Shown here: piece after piece, positions 59,371 through 64,000 of the stretch
How positions within the stretch are numbered: position 1 is the first letter of the stretch
How the letters are laid out: every line of letters begins with the position of its first letter
Assembly (NCBI RefSeq): GCF_009707955.1
Contig: NZ_WMDQ01000005.1
Span: 1-64,000, forward strand
Length of the DNA: 64,000 bases
From: Flavobacterium sp. LC2016-13
GTDB lineage: Bacteria; Bacteroidota; Bacteroidia; Flavobacteriales; Flavobacteriaceae
Direction of reading: 5' to 3'
Translations under genes and position numbers: made by a program
Notes under the pieces: model-generated
Seen by the model: only the letters and a program-made list of their open reading frames with translations
Told to the model about the DNA's origin: nothing
Databases searched by the model: none

Positions 59371-62300
59371 TTAATGTGTATGTTTAGGATTAAAACCGTC
59401 TTCACTTACTTCAGCTGGTACATAATCTGCAATCATTTCTGCTTCGTAATCGATTTTTTCTCCTTTGCTTAGTCTGGCAATTATTTTCTCCATGATGTTG
59501 TAAATAACCGGAACCACAATTAAGGTTAAGAATAATGAAGAAATTAATCCTCCGATAATTACCCAAGCCAAACCGTTTTTCCATTCTGCTCCAGCTCCAG
59601 ATGCTAATGCAATTGGGAACATACCAAATACCATGGCAATTGTAGTCATCAAGATCGGACGTAAACGAGCGTGGTTCGCCTGAATTAATGCCGTTCTGAT
59701 TGATTCTCCTGCAGCTCTTCTTTGGTTGGTATAATCGACAAGCATGATCGCATTCTTACACACCAGACCGATCAACATGATAATACCTAAAATGGTAAAG
59801 ATGTTTAATGAGTTGTTTGTTAATGCTAAAGCTAACATCGCACCGATAAACGAAAGCGGGATAGCAAACAATACCACAAACGGGTGAACAAAACTATCAT
59901 ACAAACTCACCATTACAAGGTAAACTAAGATAATAGCGGCTAATAAAGCGATTCCTAAAGTACCAAATCCTTCAGATTGGTTCTCTTGGTCTCCACCCCA
60001 GATATAGTTTACTCCGGCTGGTTTTTTCAACTTATCTAATTTTACCTGCCATTGTTGTACAATTGTTCCTGATGGAACCCCAACGTTTTGTCCTTTTACT
60101 GTTACAGATGCAGATTTATCTCTACGCTCTAACTGGCTAGGTCCTGAACCTTCTGTAATATTTGCAAATTGAGACAACTTAATTTGCTGTCCGGCTGAGT
60201 TTACAAAAATTAGGTTGCTTACATCAGTAATACTTTTTCTGTCGAATGCATTATATCTAATGTTGATATCGTATTCGTATTCACCAGCTCTGTATTTACC
60301 ATCTGTATTTCCACTAAAAGCAGTTTGCATGGTTAAACCAACTGTTTGAAGTGTTAATCCTAAAGCTGCCATTTTATCACGGTCAACTTTTACGTTTACT
60401 TCCGGATTTCCGTCTTCAACAGTTAATTTAATCTCTGTTGTTCCAGGAATTGTACGTAATTCAGCTTCAGCCAATTTCGCAAATGCCATTGCACTTTCTG
60501 TTGAAGGACCTGTTACAATTAATCCTAAAGTTGCATCTTCTGCAGTTCCTAAAATACCTACCGGAACTGTTTTTACTTTTGCTCCAACTAATACTTTTTC
60601 AAGTTTACGTTTAATTTTTGCAGCATAAACATTGGCGTCATCTGTACGATCTTTTTGTTCGATCATTTTTACGTCAATCTCAGCTTTGTAAGCTGTAGCT
60701 TGCGATGCTCCAAAACCTTCACTGGTTTGTCCTACCGTTGTAATTTGACTGTGAACGTATTCTTGTGCTTTTAAGTAAGCTTCTGCTTTTTGCGTCATGA
60801 AGTTCGTTTGTTCTAACGAAGCATCTTTTGGCATTTCAATTTGAACTAAGAATTCTCCACTATCAGAAGAAGCAAAAAACTCTCCTCCAATGAAACCTCC
60901 GCCCATTAATCCTATCGTTGATCCGAAGAACAATACTAATACAACTAAAATGGTTTTGATATAATGATCTAAACACCAAGTTAACAAATTAGAAACCCAG
61001 TTTGTAAAACGAGTTAAATAATTTTCGAAACCAAGAATAATTCTTCCAAATAAATTCTTTCCTTCAATATGTTCTAATTTTCCATAACGAGATGATAACC
61101 ATGGAATAATCGTAAATGAAGCTAAAAGTGACAGTAAAGTTGAAATAATTACCGTAACACAAAATTGTGTAATGATATTAGAAACCAAACCAGAACTCAT
61201 TGCAATAGGCAAGAACACGACCACAATTACTAATGTAATCGAAGTTACCGTTCCTCCAATTTCCGCAGTACCGTCATACGATGCACGAATTTTGTTTTTA
61301 CCCATTTCCATGTGTCGGTAAATATTCTCGAGGACCACAATCGCGTCATCGACCAGAATACCTACAACCAGAGATAATCCTAATAAACTCATTAAGTTCA
61401 ACGTATATCCCATTAAATAAATACCAATAAAAGTCGCAATCAAAGATGCCGGAATCGACACCATTACAATCAACGAGTTTCTAATACTGTGCAAGAAAAA
61501 CAACATTACGAAAGCTACCAGAATAACCGCAATCAATAAATCGTGTACAACAGAATCTGCTGCTTCTAGCGTAAAAATTGTACTGTCTTTTGCAACTTCT
61601 AATTTTAATTGGTTCGATTTATAATCTTTTTCAAGAGTAGCAATTGTTTTTAATAATTGCTCACTTACCGCAACCGCATTCGCATCAGATTGTTTTACGA
61701 TTTGTAAAACAATAGCACTTTTTTCATCTACACGTGATATTTTTTCAGCAATTTTTTGAGTATCCTGAACATCAGCAATATCACTTAAACGAATCTGAAT
61801 TCCGTTTTGAGAAGAAACAACTAAATTTCTTAATTCTTCAACATTTTTATATTTACCCGCTAAACGAATTAATATTTTTTGATTACGAGTCTGGATATTT
61901 CCTGTTGGGAAATCTAAATTCGAAGTCAAAATAGTTTGTTGTACCTGCGGAACAGATAATCCGTAACCCTGCATTTTTATAGCGTCAAGGTTTACCTGAA
62001 TTTCACGCTCAGAACCACCAATAATATTTACCTGAGCAACACCTTGTACACGAGATAAAATAGGCGCAATTTTTTTGTCAATTAAGTCATAAAAAGCTGC
62101 TTCGTCCATTTTTCCATTGGCACCAAGCGTCATAATTGGTAAATCACTCAGCGAGAATTTGGTTAGTGCCGGCGTTTTAACATCATCCGGTAAATCACTA
62201 ATTATGGCGTTTATTTTTCGTTGTGCATCATTCAGTGAGAAATCGACTTTTGCATTTGATGTTAATGTAATCGAAACGATAGACAAACTTTCGTACGATT

Positions 62301-62547
62301 TCGAGTCAATCTTTTTTACATTCTCTAAGGACGCAATCGCATCTTCAATTTTTTTGGTTACGGTATTTTCTACCTCACTTGGAGAAGCTCCTGGATAAAT
62401 AGTAGAAATTGTAATAACGTTTTGTTCAAATTTAGGGATCAGCTCATAGCCTAATTGGCTGTAACTGAACAATCCACCAAGTATCAGGATTGTAAACAAT
62501 ACAATCACTAACGACGGACGTTTTATGGATATTTCGGCTAATTTCAT
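59371..62547 (-). CDS. RND efflux permease (HAE1/AcrB type)
   Basis: A 1058-residue inner-membrane proton antiporter. The N-terminus is KLAEISIKRPSLVIVLFTILI. Proton-relay residues are seen as the Asp pair in GILVDDAIVVLENIYRHME and the Lys in GLVCKNAIMLVDY. Two large periplasmic loops and 12 membrane segments are present. Substrates (drugs, bile salts, lipids, metabolites) cannot be named. Third gene of the operon, with tolC-like and adaptor genes upstream. The start codon lies in a 59-bp tandem duplication. Confidence 0.95.
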   Translation of the reverse strand: MKLAEISIKRPSLVIVLFTILILGGLFSYSQLGYELIPKFEQNVITISTIYPGASPSEVENTVTKKIEDAIASLENVKKIDSKSYESLSIVSITLTSNAKVDFSLNDAQRKINAIISDLPDDVKTPALTKFSLSDLPIMTLGANGKMDEAAFYDLIDKKIAPILSRVQGVAQVNIIGGSEREIQVNLDAIKMQGYGLSVPQVQQTILTSNLDFPTGNIQTRNQKILIRLAGKYKNVEELRNLVVSSQNGIQIRLSDIADVQDTQKIAEKISRVDEKSAIVLQIVKQSDANAVAVSEQLLKTIATLEKDYKSNQLKLEVAKDSTIFTLEAADSVVHDLLIAVILVAFVMLFFLHSIRNSLIVMVSIPASLIATFIGIYLMGYTLNLMSLLGLSLVVGILVDDAIVVLENIYRHMEMGKNKIRASYDGTAEIGGTVTSITLVIVVVFLPIAMSSGLVSNIITQFCVTVIISTLLSLLASFTIIPWLSSRYGKLEHIEGKNLFGRIILGFENYLTRFTNWVSNLLTWCLDHYIKTILVVLVLFFGSTIGLMGGGFIGGEFFASSDSGEFLVQIEMPKDASLEQTNFMTQKAEAYLKAQEYVHSQITTVGQTSEGFGASQATAYKAEIDVKMIEQKDRTDDANVYAAKIKRKLEKVLVGAKVKTVPVGILGTAEDATLGLIVTGPSTESAMAFAKLAEAELRTIPGTTEIKLTVEDGNPEVNVKVDRDKMAALGLTLQTVGLTMQTAFSGNTDGKYRAGEYEYDINIRYNAFDRKSITDVSNLIFVNSAGQQIKLSQFANITEGSGPSQLERRDKSASVTVKGQNVGVPSGTIVQQWQVKLDKLKKPAGVNYIWGGDQENQSEGFGTLGIALLAAIILVYLVMVSLYDSFVHPFVVLFAIPLSFIGAMLALALTNNSLNIFTILGIIMLIGLVCKNAIMLVDYTNQRRAAGESIRTALIQANHARLRPILMTTIAMVFGMFPIALASGAGAEWKNGLAWVIIGGLISSLFLTLIVVPVIYNIMEKIIARLSKGEKIDYEAEMIADYVPAEVSEDGFNPKHTH

Positions 62548-62656
62548 ATTTTTTTAATGCTATAGGCTTTAGGCTGTAGGCTTTAAGCTTTAAGGTTTAA
62601 TTTCATATTTTTTTAATGCTATAGGCTTTAGGCTGTATGCTTTAAGCTTTTGAATT
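62539..62656. repeat. 59-bp tandem duplication at the RND gene start
   Basis: Copy 1 (62539-62597) and copy 2 (62598-62656) share TAATTTCATATTTTTTTAAT and the following GCTATAGGCTTTAGGCTGTA with one G/T difference, then diverge at the end. The ATG of the permease lies in copy 1, so the ancestral start region was copied. The unit belongs to the GCTTTAGGC repeat family (compare 11037-11159). Confidence 0.8.
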
Positions 62657-62686
62657 GCTTATTGCCTATAGCTTATTGCTTAAAGC

Positions 62687-63754
62687 TTACTTAATAATTT
62701 CTACTGTATTACCGTCTTGTAAGTTAATTTGACCTGTAACAATTACAGTTTCTCCGTCAGATAATCCATTGATGATTTCTACCTGATCTCCTAAAATTCT
62801 TCCAGCAGTTACTTTTCTTAATTTTGCAATACCTTTTTCAACTACAAATATTTCATTACTGTTTACACTTCCTACGAAAGCATTACGTGGTACAACCATC
62901 AAGTTTTGTTTTTGTTGTTTAGAACCAAAGTTTGCAGTTCCGTACATACCCGCTTTAAGATCGTTATTTGAGTTGTTTGCGATTTCAATTTCTACAGGAA
63001 AATTTAAAGATTCATCAGCTTTTGAAGCGATGAAAGTAATTTTTCCAGAGAAATTTTTATCAGGATAAACACTAGCCGTTACATTAATATTGTTTCCAAC
63101 TTTTAAACTTGCAACCTGGTTTTCGTTTACTGTAACTACTAATTTCAATTTAGAAACATTTACAATATCAAACAATGCAGTTGCCGGCATTCCTGCTAAA
63201 ATAGATCCTGGCTCAATATATTTTTTATTGATAAATCCGTTTATTGGCGCTTTTACTTTAGTATCTCCAACATTAATATTAGCTTGTTTTAAGCTAGACT
63301 CAGCATTTGTTAAAGCTAATTTTGCCTGATCTAATTGTTGTTTTGTAACTCCACCAGTTTTAAAAGCATTTTCATATCTGCTGTAATCAGATTTTGCATT
63401 TTGGTAAACCGCTTGTGCTTGTTGAGCGCTTACGTTAATTACATCACCTCTTACTGTTAATAAAGTCTGACCAACTCTTACGTAATCTCCTTCTTTAGCC
63501 AAAACGCTGATTACTTTTCCAGATTTCTCAGCAGAGAAAGTCAATTCCTGAATTGGTTGGAAATTTCCGTTTGCAACGAAATCCAAAGAAACTTCTTCTG
63601 TTTTTACAGGAGAAACTTTTACTGAAACTGCTGCATTTTTCTCAGCAACAATATCTGTTTTAGCTTTATTCTTTTCTTTATTTTTAGTTAATACATATCC
63701 AATCAGACCCAGTGCTGCGATTATGATTACGATTGTTATAATAGTTTTCTTCAT
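62687..63754 (-). CDS. RND periplasmic adaptor (MFP family)
   Basis: A 355-residue adaptor with an N-terminal membrane/signal segment (MKKTIITIVIIIAALGLIGYVLT). A lipoyl-like region (GKVISVLAKEGDYVRVGQTLLTV), a helical hairpin (about 112-155) and a C-terminal beta-barrel (KAGMYGTANFG, VVPRNAFVG) follow. It connects the RND permease to the TolC-type channel. Spacer to the permease contains the tandem repeat; only 9 bases separate it from the TolC gene upstream. Confidence 0.93.
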   Translation of the reverse strand: MKKTIITIVIIIAALGLIGYVLTKNKEKNKAKTDIVAEKNAAVSVKVSPVKTEEVSLDFVANGNFQPIQELTFSAEKSGKVISVLAKEGDYVRVGQTLLTVRGDVINVSAQQAQAVYQNAKSDYSRYENAFKTGGVTKQQLDQAKLALTNAESSLKQANINVGDTKVKAPINGFINKKYIEPGSILAGMPATALFDIVNVSKLKLVVTVNENQVASLKVGNNINVTASVYPDKNFSGKITFIASKADESLNFPVEIEIANNSNNDLKAGMYGTANFGSKQQKQNLMVVPRNAFVGSVNSNEIFVVEKGIAKLRKVTAGRILGDQVEIINGLSDGETVIVTGQINLQDGNTVEIIK

Positions 63755-63763
63755 TGTAATTAG

Positions 63764-64000
63764 TTATTTAATAAGAGTTTTTAGTTCGCCTTTTGATTTG
63801 ATTAATGCTACTTCGGCAATTTTATAATTTAAGACTGCTCTGGTATAATTATTTTGTGCTTCAAGTGATGCATTTTCAGCATCTAACAAATCTGTTAATG
63901 ATGCCAATCCCTGAAGGTAATTGTTTTTTGTATTGCTCAAAATTTCAGTTGCTAAACGCATATTTTCTTTTTGATTCTCGATTGTAACAAGATTGTTATC
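63764..64000 (-). CDS. TolC-family outer-membrane protein, partial (window edge)
   Basis: The last 79 or so codons of an outer-membrane efflux protein, with the frame open to the window's right end. NYLQGLASLTDLLDAENASLEAQNNYTRAVLNYKIAEVALIKSKGEL is the typical TolC helical region near the C-terminus (the L-A-L heptad pattern). The 5' part lies beyond base 64000. It is the first gene of the tolC-adaptor-permease operon. Confidence 0.88.
   Translation of the reverse strand, partial: DNNLVTIENQKENMRLATEILSNTKNNYLQGLASLTDLLDAENASLEAQNNYTRAVLNYKIAEVALIKSKGELKTLIK

Overview
The window looks like a chromosomal segment from a Flavobacterium-like member of the Bacteroidota. The evidence is low GC, promoters with a TAnnTTTG -7 box, no obvious Shine-Dalgarno sequences, many lipoproteins, and family content such as DUF6252 and DUF5648 lipoproteins, TPR-AraC regulators and double-glycine leader peptides. 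No rRNA, CRISPR array or intact insertion sequence was seen. There is one tRNA, tRNA-Ser(GGA).

Layout. 0.2-9.1 kb: a Gfo/Idh/MocA oxidoreductase, an outer-membrane barrel, DnaE with a fused N-terminal exonuclease, and an SDR/AraC pair. 9.6-14.7 kb: leucine biosynthesis leuC-leuD-leuA-leuB, in which every spacer carries a different palindromic repeat. 14.8-16.0 kb: a small accessory cassette (XRE regulator and DUF5648 lipoprotein) bracketed by two identical terminators. 16.0-19.2 kb: an RRM protein, a lipoprotein, rpsP-rimM and a trmN6-like methyltransferase.

19.2-29.4 kb is the most distinctive locus. Seven short minus-strand genes encode peptides with a near-constant double-glycine leader and divergent cores that always hold an even number of cysteines (4 or 6). 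Five of the seven are described from direct reading of intergenic DNA. They sit with a C39-peptidase ABC exporter, an HlyD adaptor and a three-part membrane protein: a cysteine-less C39-like domain, a VKOR domain and a thioredoxin domain with a CEHC motif. Two twin cysteine-free Gly-rich GG-leader peptides lie on the other strand, next to a membrane-spanning TPR/AraC regulator. A CTTCAA-N14-TTGAAG palindrome (or a close variant) precedes three of the peptide genes. I read this as a secretion and oxidative-folding system for disulfide-rich bacteriocin-like or signalling peptides.

29.6-35.7 kb: glutaryl-CoA dehydrogenase, a DUF3050 protein, an SGNH lipoprotein, an isochorismatase-like hydrolase, an acetyltransferase, a Fic protein and small regulators. 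36.4-38.4 kb: a compact three-gene module next to tRNA-Ser (STAS-like/HATPase fusion, STAS-like DUF4325 protein, PIN-domain protein) that looks like an undescribed partner-switch/nuclease system. 38.9-46.2 kb: LysR/MFS pair, asparaginase, acyltransferase, TatD and an S41 peptidase.

46.4-55.3 kb: an ECF sigma factor with a TPR membrane partner, followed divergently by a small membrane protein, two lipoproteins, a PKD protein, a CHAT (caspase-like) protease with TPRs and a retropepsin-like protease. Three identical GGGTAACAA-N13-TTGATATAA elements lie in this locus and are strong candidates for the sigma factor's promoters. The CHAT start codon lies inside a perfect 28-bp inverted repeat.

55.4-59.1 kb: a single-chain restriction-modification-specificity protein (type IIB/IIG-like), again bracketed by two near-identical terminators. 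59.4-64.0 kb: an RND efflux operon (permease, adaptor and a TolC-family protein cut by the window end).
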